From Tetradesmus obliquus (taxonomy: Eukaryota; Chlorophyta; Chlorophyceae; Sphaeropleales; Scenedesmaceae): DNA of 64,000 nt. Within the stretch, counting starts at the first letter, position 1. Each line of letters begins with the position of its first letter. Below, one piece after another: positions 23,388 to 33,224 of this stretch. The position numbers and the translations under genes are program-made. The stretch is from NCBI GenBank assembly GCA_030272155.1, contig CP126195.1, positions 3,765,001 to 3,829,000 on the forward strand. Direction: 5' to 3'. Below the pieces are notes generated by a model. That model saw only the letters and a program-made list of their open reading frames with translations. It searched no databases and was not told the origin of the DNA.

Positions 23388-24308
23388 TGAGGCGTACGAT
23401 GGCAAGGTGCGCAGTGCTGCAGAATAGCAGCCATGCGGAGTGCACGGAGCGCACAGTGTGGCTGACGTAGACGACTTTTAGCCAAGCTGGCATAACGCAG
23501 CATGTGTTTCTGCTGGTCCTGCAAGAGTTTGCGGTTGCGGCTGAGCGCAGTGTCATGCGGCAGCCAAAGTTGTCTGAGCAGCTGCCTTAGCCTCTTGTGC
23601 TACTCTTGGCACATGTGCATCTGTTGCATGCTAGGACCATCCTTGAGCTTTGCTGCTGCTGCTGCTGCTGTTGCTGTCCGTCCTTGTTTTACAAAGCTGC
23701 CCACATTTGCCACACACAGGTGCGTGAGGACATCGACCACCGTTCCTACATGCCAGCACTGACCTTGTGCTGTGCTGCTGCTGTTGCTGCTGTTCCTATT
23801 GCTGCGGTTGCTTCCCAACGTTGCACCAGGTGCGTGCGGACATTGACCACCGCTCCTACATGCCTGCGGCGTGGCGCGTGGACGTCTACCTCAACGAAGA
23901 AGGGGAGGGGCAAGACGAGGATGACCTGACAAGCCTGAGGCAGCACAAGTGAGTCACTGTGTTACGTTTTTATTTGTGTGGGTGGTTATTTGTGGTGCCT
24001 GACACACCTTTTAGGTAGAGTGGTCAGTGTGACCTGTGGTTGCCTGGCCATGCCGTTGCTGCCTCAGCATAGACTACACTGCTGATGCTGCTGCTGCTGC
24101 TGCTGCTGCCATCTTGTTGCCTGCCACTACACAACTGTGCAGGCTGGAGTTCTCTCGTGCCCCTGGTGACGCCATGGACCGCAGCGACAACCTGGACGAC
24201 TACATTGTGTTTGACCCGCTGCTGGAAAGCGCTAAGGGCAAGTTCAGCCGTGCAGCGCAGCGGGAGAAGAAGAAGACGACAAACTGGGCCGGCAAGGGCC
24301 AGGGGTGA
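17035..24308 (+). CDS. CWC27: CWC27-type spliceosome-associated peptidyl-prolyl isomerase (cyclophilin)
   Basis: Thirteen exons join in phase: 17035-17076, 17287-17349, 18037-18151, 18490-18628, 19240-19327, 19822-19949, 20633-20749, 21487-21629, 21785-22172, 22746-22833, 23155-23406, 23830-23948, 24143-24308 (TGA), about 615 residues. CWC27 is a nuclear cyclophilin of the activated spliceosome. The start [20 protein letters not shown] matches the family, followed by [13 protein letters not shown], the cyclophilin core ([64 protein letters not shown]) and the [10 protein letters not shown] and [14 protein letters not shown] motifs. An RS-like block (SRSRSRSRR, then [11 protein letters not shown]) lies around residues 330-365. 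The C-terminus ([34 protein letters not shown]) is also family-like. Poly-Gln and poly-Ala sit in exon 11. At least fifteen partial exon copies lie in its introns and 3' flank. Confidence 0.93.
18747..19020 (+). repeat. Two echoes of CWC27 exon 4 end ([11 protein letters not shown])
   Basis: After the real exon end (18600-18628), copies lie at 18747-18784 and 18985-19020. The first is nearly perfect (accaacggcagccagttctt) with its own gt after gacaa; the second reads [12 protein letters not shown]. Both sit in the following intron. Confidence 0.85.
19402..19460 (+). repeat. Echo of CWC27 exon 5 end ([11 protein letters not shown])
   Basis: Sequence 19402-19452 repeats 19285-19335 ([16 protein letters not shown] versus [16 protein letters not shown]) including the gtgcgg donor. 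The upstream intron piece ggttttgcac/ggttttggcc differs more. The frame is open across it. Confidence 0.85.
19697..19768 (+). repeat. Echo of CWC27 exon 6 start with its 3' splice site
   Basis: gcacagtgctgcag|gttgatgaggagactgac precedes the real gcacaatgctgcag|gtcgacgaggagactgac by about 124 bases. It encodes [14 protein letters not shown] against [14 protein letters not shown] in the real exon. Confidence 0.85.
20147..20216 (+). repeat. Echo of CWC27 exon 6 end ([21 protein letters not shown])
   Basis: Sequence 20147-20216 copies 19885-19947 with few changes (gaacccctttgaggacatcg). It lies about 200 bases after the real donor and lacks the gtgagc donor itself (cagttcgctttt). Confidence 0.85.
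20817..21312 (+). repeat. Five tandem echoes of CWC27 exon 7 end ([14 protein letters not shown])
   Basis: Copies centre on about 20817-20872, 20935-20992, 21050-21100, 21142-21194 and 21262-21312. Each is spaced about 100-120 bases and carries a version of gcagcagcgccagccaagat followed by caagtg, the exon's own donor. Intron text (tgttggtgggtgttatgttggcgag) is shared too. The copies decay in order: the last retains only [11 protein letters not shown] in a shifted frame. Confidence 0.85.
22522..22950 (+). repeat. Echoes of CWC27 exon 10, two before and one after the real exon
   Basis: Two copies of the unit ending ctgctgcag|ggtgcgtgtga...gctgac lie at 22522-22600 and 22634-22692, about 110 bases apart, then the real exon at 22746-22833. 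The shared intron text cactgacaacgcatctatgt makes the unit obvious. After the exon, 22917-22950 repeats KTRKQQV with its donor. Confidence 0.85.
23716..23758 (+). repeat. Echo of CWC27 exon 12 start
   Basis: acacacag|gtgcgtgaggacatcgac..., encoding [13 protein letters not shown], precedes the real exon ([13 protein letters not shown] at 23830) by about 112 bases. Confidence 0.85.
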
Positions 24309-24603
24309 TTAGCACTAAAGGTTGAAGGGGCGATTGCGTGTTGCTGCTGGTGTGTGGCCTGATGCTGGAGAGTGCCAAGGGCAAGTATAGTCGTGCAGCG
24401 CAGCGGGAGAGAAAGAAGTCTTCTAACTAGGCCGGCAAAGGCCAGGGCTGACGCTGGCGATCGGGCTGCTGTGCGGAGGGCGCCGACGGGTGGTTGCCTG
24501 CAGGCGGGTGGTTGCCTACAGGCAGGTGGTTGCCTGGACAGCTGCTTGCATGTACATCGCAGCTGTCTGCAGCTGGGGTTTTGGTGCTTCCATGGGCTCA
24601 GCA

Positions 24604-24634
<31 letters not shown>

Positions 24635-24723
24635 TGACGGGCTGAGAGATTTGCGTGTGTGTGCAGTGCTGCCGGCAGGCTGTCTCAGACAGCGAAGGAC
24701 CTTGGTAGATGCATAGCTGCGCC
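24309..24723 (+). other. CWC27 3' flank with last-exon echo and an 18-base triple repeat
   Basis: At 24358-24428 the last exon is repeated as LESAKGKYSRAAQRERKKSSN and then a stop, although it lies after the CWC27 stop codon. At 24486-24538 an 18-base unit (gggtggttgcctgcaggc) occurs three times. A CAG run follows at 24603-24635. No gene seen. Confidence 0.7.
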
Positions 24724-24810
24724 CCTTTGAGCAATGCACCATACATACGCTGTAGGCAGGCCCAGGCTGGGCCTGCTTACAGCGTATGTGTGTGGTGCAT
24801 TGCTCAAAGG
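24724..24810. repeat. 87-base near-perfect hairpin at the left edge of duplication copy A
   Basis: The left arm 24724-24765 pairs with 24767-24810 around one central base (cccag g ctggg). I count 42 pairs, two of them G-T, and one 2-base bulge (tg in the right arm). Only the right arm exists in copy B (29083 onward), so the left arm is an inverted local copy. Left-arm similarity to the inverted copy-B sequence extends outward to about 24706 (gcatagctgcgcccc). Confidence 0.85.
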
Positions 24811-25178
24811 TGAGCAACTATGCGTTTATCACGGTCTTTCGGGATCCTGGAGCAGTGTCATATGGTCGTTTTAAAGCATTTGTGTGGCCTGGCAGCTGTG
24901 ATTCTGGGGGCTTGGTAACTGGAGGTTTTGCAAGCTGTGCCTCTCATGTAGCATGCATACGACCGTTTGACGAGCTACTATACACAAAATCACAATATTA
25001 TGGTCAAATTGCGATTGAAGAGCGGTCTTCCACCGACCTGCTGGTGAGCCCGCCTTGACGCTCCGCTGTTCAACCGACCTGCTAGTGCCACGAGGGGAAC
25101 TGACCAATGAGAAGGTCATCTCGCCTGCACCCGGCCATCCTGCAAGCTGCTGCCGAGCTGCTTAATGAGTTTGAGGCT

Positions 25179-25186
25179 ATATAAAG
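25179..25186 (+). promoter_or_regulatory. TATA box, copy A
   Basis: tatataaag within ggctatataaaggggtgg, about 115 bases before the 5'-UTR donor and 546 before the start codon. The flanks from 25020 to 25290 are almost identical in copy B. Confidence 0.75.
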
Positions 25187-25724
25187 GGGTGGAAACCAGA
25201 GCAAAAACAGTCCCACGGCCACATACTGGTAACCAATTCCGATTCCGACTACAACTGAACAACAGTACTACGAAGTCGCACTGCCCACGCCCAGGTAAAA
25301 GGTGAGACGACCCATAACATCAATTGAACCAGCTCCACGTACATGCAAATCATCAGCCCCTGCAATGCTGGGTGTGCTGGACAGCGGGCGACCGTGAACT
25401 TTGGAGTCTGCCCGCATACTGACAGTTTCACTAACGAGCGCAATTGTCACAGCTGCCCGCAGCATATGCATGATTATTTCGCATGTTACCTGCGGGGGCA
25501 TCCAGCACTGCAGCCGCAGGCAGCTGATGGGACAGCAATTGCCACTTGCAGCTGTGCAGCACACATGTGCATGCTTGTGCAGCACACGCACTGTGCACAG
25601 CTACAACCTGCCAAGCAGCGTATGGCATAAATTTGCTCGACCAAATCACACCTTTGCATACACTGTCAGTCCTATACAATACCTGTACCTTACTATGCTT
25701 TCGCTGTTGGCTGCAGGCAACCCA

Positions 25725-26441
25725 ATGACTGCAACCAAGAGGACAACCAGCAGCATGCTGCTGCTGGTGGCTGTGGCACTGCTTGCCACAACCTGCTCTG
25801 CCAGGACCCTCAACCAGGAGTTCATCACCCCTGAAGCCACACCCCTGGCTGCTACATCCTCCTTCAACCCGAGTGCACTGGCTGCCCATGCAGCTGCCTC
25901 CTTCTGCCCCTGCATGGAGTCAGACGCCGCTGCTGTTGCTGCTGCTGGGCCAGCATGCAACCTCGACACCGACCCCAACGCCGACTGCACCAACAAAGCC
26001 GAATTCCCGCTGGAAGCTGCTCAGTGGGTGGCTGCCTACTACGCCCACAACAAGCTCTGGCCGCCTGCGCGCTTTGCCAAGGCAGCGAGCCTCTCTCAGG
26101 TTGGCGCTGACGGCCAGACTCAGGTGATCACTTCCTCTGCTGCTGCAAGCGGCGTGGTGCCCGCCGGTGTTTGGACCTTCAACTATAAGCTTGGTCCCTT
26201 CAGACTCTCCGGTACAATTGACACTGGTGCCCTGAGCGTGACAGCCAAGGAAGAGGTGAAGATCCTGTTCTGGTGGAAGACCATCGGCTCCATCAACATC
26301 AACACTGCAAGGCCATGCATTACGCTCGGGTACCCCAAGATTGTGGGGATGTCCCTGTGCCTGGAGCTGCCTAGTAGGGCTCTGGTGCTCAGGGCAAGCA
26401 TTGTGGGCCAAACTGTCACTGTGAACCTCGTCCGCTGGTAG
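25725..26441 (+). CDS. Small secreted protein, copy A (unknown family)
   Basis: 238 residues in one coding exon. I chose ATG 25725 because a splice acceptor (gttggctgcag) ends at 25716, and a 5'-UTR intron 25295-25716 with donor ccag|gtaaaa fits; upstream in-frame ATGs would be intronic. The signal peptide is MTATKRTTSSMLLLVAVALL with a cleavage context TTCSA. The mature part has Cys in FCPCMES, PACN, DCTNK, RPCIT and SLCLEL, and a C-terminal half predicted to be beta-rich by eye (TFNYKLGPFRLSGTID, ILFWWKTIGSININ, VGMSLCLELPSRALVL). I do not recognise the family. It differs from copy B at two residues: Phe versus Val after LNQE and Glu versus Ala after VTAK. It is probably a secreted or wall protein. 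Confidence 0.85.
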   Translation: MTATKRTTSSMLLLVAVALLATTCSARTLNQEFITPEATPLAATSSFNPSALAAHAAASFCPCMESDAAAVAAAGPACNLDTDPNADCTNKAEFPLEAAQWVAAYYAHNKLWPPARFAKAASLSQVGADGQTQVITSSAAASGVVPAGVWTFNYKLGPFRLSGTIDTGALSVTAKEEVKILFWWKTIGSININTARPCITLGYPKIVGMSLCLELPSRALVLRASIVGQTVTVNLVRW

Positions 26442-28560
26442 ACCAGCCGATGCGATTGATGCATATGCATACTGTGCATGTGCATAGGCATGTGGGCTGA
26501 TCAGGGCTGTGCATGGGGAGTCGCTGGATGAGTGCTGCCAGTGCATTGTGAAGGGACTTGCCACTCGTGTGCGAGGTGATGTGGCGGCGTGGCAGCGTAT
26601 GTGGCAAGTGTGCATATATATCCCATATATGGTTGGGATACTGCACAGACAACATGCGCAAGCACTGGTACGCTTGTCCTGAGCCTGATTGAGTTTCATG
26701 ATGGGCTGGGTGCGAGCTGTGAAACTGACTGCCAGTGTGCTTCGTTCTGGTTGCAGCAAGAAAGTACGGGGGTCACAACATGGTGTGTTTGATGCTGCAC
26801 GACAGCAGCTTGTGCGCAAGCGCGCTTGGCTTGCGTGATGGTGTGACTTGGCCATATACAGTGATCTTTCAGTGAGGGTGTCACAGTGCTGCTGATGAGG
26901 GATGCGCTACGCAGCATGCTGCACGCAGCAGAAGTCGTACTGAGCATGCTGTACATGACGCCTGTGCATTGTAAAGTGCACAGCGCTGTTTGTTAGCAAA
27001 GTGTACAAGGCATCATGGTTTGCAGAAAGTGATCAAGGGATGGCTTGCCTGTGTTGTTGCTGTGAGGTTTGCAATCCATGCCTCTGCATGTTGATTTGCA
27101 GTCTGACTGTGCATTTTGAAGCAATGCTGGTAACTGTTGCATGCTGCATTGATTATCACACACCCTTTCAGCATGCTTTTGCAGATCAGGCAACCCACTC
27201 TCAACTTGCCACTGTGCTGGCAAAGCTGTTTGCAGTTGGTGTTGTGCACAGCTGCCAGCACAGTGTTTTTGGTAGTACTGTTGGGGGAGGTGAGCAGCAA
27301 CATGTCAAGTCAACACAGTGTGGGGCCACATGGCTTTTCACCTGTTCAACAGTTGGCGAGGCTTGCCTTGAGTTGGTGTTGTGTAGAACTGTGCGTTGGA
27401 GGTGCTGTTGGGGGTTGGTGGGCAGCAGCATTGATATAGTCAAGCATATATCAAAGAGTTTCTGCAGCAACTGTGTATGGCGCGGTGCAAGTTGCGTGCT
27501 GCCGCCTTAGGGCCAGTGCAGCGCACTCAACGCATGATGATATGCGCTCCTGGCATGTATGAGGCTTGTCTGCTTCAGGTTTCAACTTGTGCTGCATCAC
27601 TCTGGCTGTGCACCAGACACAGCCATATGTGGTTGCCAAGATGTTGTGGCACAGTGTTTGGCAGCCCAGGGCTCCCATGTGCCACTGGCTTTTGTTTGCA
27701 ACAGTCGCACTGCGACTGGCTGGCAGCGGTAGTTCAATGCTGCAAGGACATATGAGGGGATTGCTCAGTGCATTGTCACACTGCAATGCGGCATTGACGC
27801 ATTCAGCAGTAGACAACTACTGCGCAGGAGAACACGTTCTCTTGTTTCTGTACATTATGCACACATCTGCTGCACCAGGTGGTGCAATGCCCCCAGGAAT
27901 GGCCCCTTGGTTGTGCCCGGCCGATGAGGTGGGCTGCTGTCATTACCTACTCCCCTATGAGCCTCTCGTTGGCTCCTGACTGGGGTTCCCACTCCTCGTT
28001 GAGTGGAGCATGTAATGTAATGTAATGTAATGTACTCCAGTGCACATGTGTGCGCTTTTGCTGTGGCTGCTTGGGCCATAAGACGGCCCAGAGCAAAAAA
28101 ATGCTGTAAAAAACGTACTGTACATGCTTCACCCGACCATGAGTGCAAATCTCAAGTTGAGCCAAGCAGGGCCTCGCAGGGACAGCGATTGTCTGCATGC
28201 AAATGCTACCAGACAGCTCTGCCAGCATGGCAGCCCACTCAGAGCCCGGCGTCCTTTTGCATATGCAGGTCCTCATCACCCACCGCACAGACTTCACAGC
28301 TAGCTCACACAAAGGTGCAAGCCTGCGGGCATGCTCTTGTGAACATGAACAGCTACGCAGGTGCAGGCATGTCTGACACGACGCAAGCGTAACACAGCGC
28401 CATTAGCACCGTCCTGCACGTCAGTAGCAACACATACGTGATTCAAGCTGAGCTTGGGTCAAAACTGCCCGTCACACCTTGATCACACCACCTTTTCTGT
28501 GCACACAACTGGTAGGCACAAACTGCCAAGGTGACAAGCCTCCGCCAGGCATGGCGCCTG
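26442..28560 (+). other. 3' flank of secreted gene copy A; no second gene recognised
   Basis: Close identity with copy B continues for several hundred bases past the stop, then falls. A TGTAA at about 26969 could be the poly(A) signal. Open frames here (for example 27001-27510) are not conserved in length between copies, because copy B carries an internal duplication and frame changes, so I do not call them genes. Confidence 0.55.
27948..28038 (+). mobile_element. 79-base LINE stub with target-site duplication
   Basis: Insert 27954-28032 (cctatgagcctctcgttggc ... tgtaatgtaatg) is flanked by tactcc at 27948-27953 and 28033-28038. The matching place in copy B (32304-32309) has a single tactcc and no insert. 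It contains only the LINE 3' UTR and tail, so it is an extreme 5' truncation. The empty site in copy B shows that insertion followed the duplication. Confidence 0.92.
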
Positions 28561-29082
28561 CAGCGCTGTGCACAGCTTAGTCGAGAACCCTCATTCATTC
28601 ATCAGGGGCGGCAGGGTCGTCAACATCTGCTGCTACGCTGCTGCAGCAGCCGCTGCCAGCTTGTGTGGCACCCACTGCTTGTGTGGCAGACATGGGCTGT
28701 GCGGCGATTCATACAATGAAAAGAAGTGGGACGTGCCAGGGGAGGTGCAGCAGCACCGCCACCACCACCAGCAGCAGCAGCAACAGCAGCACCACCAGCA
28801 GCAGCAGCAGCAGCAGCAGAGGCACCAGCAGAGCAGCAGCAGGACATGGACTGCCAAGCAGCAGGAGGCGTGCCATCGCAGCCCTACATCATTGACGACC
28901 CCGCAGAGACAGATCTGTCTCTAGAGGAGGTTGAGCAAGCAGTGGCGCTGCCTGCAGATGGCGAGTCCAGTGAGCTGGGCAAGCGCAAGCCTGCTGAGAC
29001 TAGCGCACGACTGAAAGTCAGCATTGAGGCCAGCAGCAGCAGCTATGCCTGCACCATCAAGGCCTACTACACCGGCAAGCTG
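28560..29082 (+). other. Coding-like fragment at the A/B junction, unrecognised
   Basis: Copy A ends at 28682. The 400 bases that follow are unique and hold an open frame from about 28726 into copy B. It encodes Pro/Ala low complexity, then EQQQDMDCQAAGG and an acidic stretch (YIIDDPAETDLSLEEVEQ, GKRKPAETSARLKVSIEA). A second frame over the start reads YNEKKWDVPGE, faintly WW-domain-like, but is not supported further. The frame runs off into duplicated sequence at 29083, so if this was a gene it was cut by the duplication. Confidence 0.35.
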
Positions 29083-29446
29083 GCCTGCTTACAGCATATG
29101 TGTGGTGCATTGCTCAAAGGGGCGCAGCTATGCGTTTACCACGGATTTTCGGGATCCTGGAGCAGTGTAATATGGTCGTTTGGAGGTTTCGCAAGCTGTG
29201 CCTCTCATGTAGCATGCATATATGCATACGACCGTTTGACGAGCTACTATACACAAAATCACAATATTATGGTCAAATTGCGATTGAAGAGCGGTCATCC
29301 ACCGACCTGCTGGTGAGCCCGCCTTGACGCTCCGCTGTTCAACCGACCTGCTAGTGCCACGAGGGGAACTGACCAATGAGAAGGTCATCTCGCCTGCACC
29401 CGGCCATCCTGCAAGCTGCTGCCGAGCTGCTTAATGAGTTTGAGGC

Positions 29447-29454
29447 TATATAAA
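29447..29454 (+). promoter_or_regulatory. TATA box, copy B
   Basis: Same ggctatataaaggggtgg context as copy A, about 115 bases before the 5'-UTR donor at 29564. Confidence 0.75.
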
Positions 29455-30033
29455 GGGGTGGAAACCAGAGCAAAAACAGTCCCACGGCCACATACTGGTA
29501 ACCAATTCCGATTCCGACTACAACTGAACAACAGTACTACGAAGTCGCACTGCCCACGCCCAGGTAAAAGGTGAGCCGATACAACACATAAATCTAGTCA
29601 GTTCCAATTGCTTGACATTAATCAGCCTCTGCAATGCTGGGTGTGCTAGACAGCGGGCGACCGTGAACTTCGGTGTCTGCACGCACGCTGACAGTTTCAC
29701 CGAAGAGCGCAATTGTCACAGCTGCCCGCAGCTTATGAATGATTAGTTATTCGCATGTGACCTGCTGTATTTGCACGGGGCATACAGCACTGCAGCCGCA
29801 GGCAGCCGATGGGACAGCAGTTGCCACCTGCAGCTGTGCAGCTCTAGAGATCTGCACACATGCGCTAGCACACATGTGCATGCGTGTGCAGCTTATGTAA
29901 TGTGCACAGCTACAACCTGCCAAGCAGCGTATGGCATAAATTTGCTCGACCAAATCACACCTTTGCATACACTGTCAATCCTATACAATACCTGTACCTT
30001 ACTATGCTTTCGCTGTTGGCTGCAGGCAACCCA

Positions 30034-30750
30034 ATGACTGCAACCAAGAGGACAACCAGCAGCATGCTGCTGCTGGTGGCTGTGGCACTGCTTGCCACAA
30101 CCTGCTCTGCCAGGACCCTCAACCAGGAGGTCATCACCCCTGAAGCCACACCCCTGGCTGCTACATCCTCCTTCAACCCGAGTGCACTGGCTGCCCATGC
30201 AGCTGCCTCCTTCTGCCCCTGCATGGAGTCAGACGCCGCTGCTGTTGCTGCTGCTGGGCCAGCATGCAACCTCGACACCGACCCCAACGCCGACTGCACC
30301 AACAAAGCCGAATTCCCGCTGGAAGCTGCTCAGTGGGTGGCTGCCTACTACGCCCACAACAAGCTCTGGCCGCCTGCGCGCTTTGCCAAGGCAGCGAGCC
30401 TCTCTCAGGTTGGCGCTGACGGCCAGACTCAGGTGATCACTTCCTCTGCTGCTGCAAGCGGCGTGGTGCCCGCCGGTGTTTGGACCTTCAACTATAAGCT
30501 TGGTCCCTTCAGACTCTCCGGTACAATTGACACTGGTGCCCTGAGCGTGACAGCCAAGGCAGAGGTGAAGATCCTGTTCTGGTGGAAGACCATCGGCTCC
30601 ATCAACATCAACACTGCAAGGCCATGCATTACGCTCGGGTACCCCAAGATTGTGGGGATGTCCCTGTGCCTGGAGCTGCCTAGTAGGGCTCTGGTGCTCA
30701 GGGCAAGCATTGTGGGCCAAACTGTCACTGTGAACCTCGTCCGCTGGTAG
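30034..30750 (+). CDS. Small secreted protein, copy B (unknown family)
   Basis: 238 residues, 99% identical to the copy A protein, with the same signal peptide and cysteine pattern. The 5'-UTR intron is 29564-30025. The 5' half of that intron differs strongly from copy A, while the last ~130 bases of the intron, the coding exon and the proximal 3' flank are nearly identical. Both copies keep promoter, splice sites and reading frame, so both are probably active. Function is unknown. Confidence 0.85.
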   Translation: MTATKRTTSSMLLLVAVALLATTCSARTLNQEVITPEATPLAATSSFNPSALAAHAAASFCPCMESDAAAVAAAGPACNLDTDPNADCTNKAEFPLEAAQWVAAYYAHNKLWPPARFAKAASLSQVGADGQTQVITSSAAASGVVPAGVWTFNYKLGPFRLSGTIDTGALSVTAKAEVKILFWWKTIGSININTARPCITLGYPKIVGMSLCLELPSRALVLRASIVGQTVTVNLVRW

Positions 30751-31573
30751 ACCAGCCGATGCGATTGATGCATATGCATACTGTGCATGTGCATAGGCAT
30801 GTGGGCTGATCAGGGCTGTGCATGGGGAGTCGCTGGATGAGTGCTGCCAGTGCATTGTGAAGGGACTTGCCACTCGTGTGCGAGGTGATGTGGCGGCGTG
30901 GCAGCGTATGTGGCAAGTGTGCATATATATCCCATATATGGTTGGGATACTGCACAGACAACATGCGCAAGCACTGGTACGCTTGTCCTGAGCCTGATTG
31001 AGTTTCATGATGGGCTGGGGTGCGAGCTGTGAAACTGACTGCCAGTGTGCTTCGTTCTGGTTGCAGCAAGAAAGTACGGGGGTCACAACATGGTGTGTTT
31101 GATGCTGCACGACAGCAGCTTATGTGCAAGCGCGCTTGGCTTGCAATCATGGTGTGACTTGGCCATACACAGTGATCTTTCAGAGAGGGTGTCACAAGGG
31201 CAGTGCTGCTGATGAGGAATGCGCTAGCACGCAGCAGAATTCGCACTGAGCATGCTGTACATGACGCCTGTACATTGTAAAGTGCACAGCGCTGTTTGTT
31301 AGCAAAGTGTACAAGGCATCATGGTTTGCAGAAAGTGATCAAGGGATGGCTTGCCTGTGTTGTTGCTGTGAGGTTTGCAATCCATGCCTCTGCATGTTGA
31401 TTTGCAGTCTGACTGTGCATTTTGAAGCAATGCTGGTAACTGTTGCATGCTGCATTGATTATCACACACCCTTTCAGCATGCTTTTGCAGATCAGGCAAC
31501 CCACTCTCAACTTGCCACTGTGCTGGCAAAGCTGTTTGCAGTTGGTGTTGTGCACAGCTGCCAGCACGGTGTT

Positions 31574-31850
31574 TTTGGTAGTACTGTTGGGGGAGGTGAG
31601 CAGCAACATGTCAAGTCAACACAGTGTGGGGCCACCACATGGATTTTCACCTGTTCAACAGTTGGCGAGGCTTGCCTTGAGTTGGTGTTGTGCCTAGCTG
31701 TGTATTTGGTATTACTGTTGGGGGGGAGGTGAGCAGCAACATGTCAAGTCAACACAGTGTGGGGCCACCACATGGCTGTTCACCTGTTCAACAGTTGGCG
31801 AGGCTTACCTTGAGTTGGTGTTGTACAGAACTGTGTGTTGGAGGTACTGT
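31574..31850 (+). repeat. ~145-base tandem duplication present only in copy B
   Basis: The segment from ggtagtactgttggggg through gagttggtgttgt occurs twice in copy B and once in copy A (27272-27420). The two units differ at several bases (for example gcttgccttg/gcttaccttg). Confidence 0.85.
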
Positions 31851-32878
31851 TGGGGGTTCGTGGGCACTGCTGCTGAGCAGCATGTCAACATAGTCAAGCA
31901 TACATATAAGAGTTTCTGCAGCAACTGGGTATGGTCCGGTGCAAGTTGCGTGCTGGCGCCTTAGGGCCAGTGCAGTGCACTCAACGCATGTTGATATGCG
32001 CTACTAGCATGTATGATTGAGGCTCGTCTGCTTCAGGTTTCAAACCTTGAGTCAACTTGTGCTGCATCGCTCTGGCCGTGAACCAGATACAGCCAGATGT
32101 GGTTTCCAAGATGTTGTGGCATAGTGTTTGGCAGCGCAGTGCTGCCCTGTGCCACTGGCTGTTGTTTGCGGCAGTTGCAGCGGTGTGCAAGAGAACATGT
32201 TCTCCTACTTCTGTACATTCTGCACACACATCTGGTGGTGCAATGCCCTCAGCTAGGGCGCCTTGGTTTCGCCCAGCCGATTAGGTGGGCTGCTGTCATC
32301 ACCTACTCCAGTGCACATGTGTGGGCTTTGCTGTGGCTGCTTGGGCCATGAGACGGCCGAGCAAAAAAATGCTGTAAAAAATGTACTGTACATGCTCCAC
32401 CCGACCATGAGCGCAAAGCCCAATTTGAGCCACGCAGGGCCTCACAGGGACAGCGTTTGTCTGCATGCAGATGCTACCAGACAGCTCTGCCTGCATGGCA
32501 GCCCATTCGAAGCCATCCTTTTGCATATGCAGGTCCTAACCACCCACCACACAGACTTCACAGGTAGCTCACACAAAGGTGCAAGCCTGCGGGCATGCTC
32601 TTGTGCAAATGAGCAGCTACGCCGGCAGGTGCAGGCATGTCTGACACGACGCAAGCGTAACACAGCGCCAAAAGCACCGTCCTGCAGGTCAGTGGCAACA
32701 CATGCGTGGTTTCAGCTCAGCTTCAGTCAGAACTGCCCATCACACCAACCAGTTTGTGCGCAAAACTGGTAGGCACACACTGCCAAGGTGACAAAGCCTC
32801 CCCCAGGCATGGCGCCTGCAGCGTTATGCACAGCTTACAGACATAAAAGTTGCATATGCTTTCATTGTACATGTAAAC

Positions 32879-33224
32879 GGGGACTCGTCACAAACATGGG
32901 CTACTATTGCTGGTTGCCACCCAGCAGGCGATGACATGATCACTTTTATGAAGCAGGCACCTGCTTTGGTGGCTGCTTTTGTGCACTGCTGCTATCTGAT
33001 GCGGTGTCACCCGGACACTGATCTTGAGGTCTTTCTGTCCTCTCAGGCTATTGCTCAAGCTATTGATGATGCTGATGAGTTTTTTTCTGCGTTTTCGTCT
33101 GACGGTTTGGACGATGTTGTTCTTCGATGTTTCCTCCCCCTATGAGCCTCTCGTTGGCTCCTGACTGGGGTTCCCACTCCTCGTTGTGTGGAGCATGTAA
33201 TGTAATGTAATGTAATGTAATGTA
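32879..33224 (+). mobile_element. 5'-truncated LINE fragment in copy B
   Basis: Encodes WATIAGCHPAGDDMITFMKQ and the rest of the LINE tail up to FSSDGLDDV, then the shared 3' UTR and five TGTAA-type units. It is about 90% or more alike to 8921-9260 (minus strand). It begins in the middle of the zf-RVT region, so it is not functional. It is absent from copy A. I could not define a clean target-site duplication. Confidence 0.88.

Larger units (their letters stand above)
24770..28682. repeat. Segmental duplication, copy A
   Basis: Homologous to 29083-33363. Colinear landmarks: gcctgcttacagcg at the left edge, the TATA promoter, the secreted-protein gene, gtgtacaaggcatcatggtt, gtgctgcatc, and gggcggcagggtcgtcaac at the right edge. 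Homology breaks after cccactgctt. Copy A has an extra ~75 bases at about 24870-24925 and a LINE insertion at 27954-28032. Copy B has an extra ~145-base tandem repeat and its own LINE piece. Confidence 0.9.

Noticed and set aside
27001..27510. 169-codon Cys-rich open frame downstream of the copy A secreted gene, with a counterpart in copy B
   Set aside because: The frame is not preserved between copies (tandem repeat and indels in copy B), there is no signal peptide or domain, and it is most simply 3' flank.
28700..28760. Possible WW domain (YNEKKWDVPGE)
   Set aside because: Only half a motif, and the adjoining acidic coding-like sequence is in a different frame.
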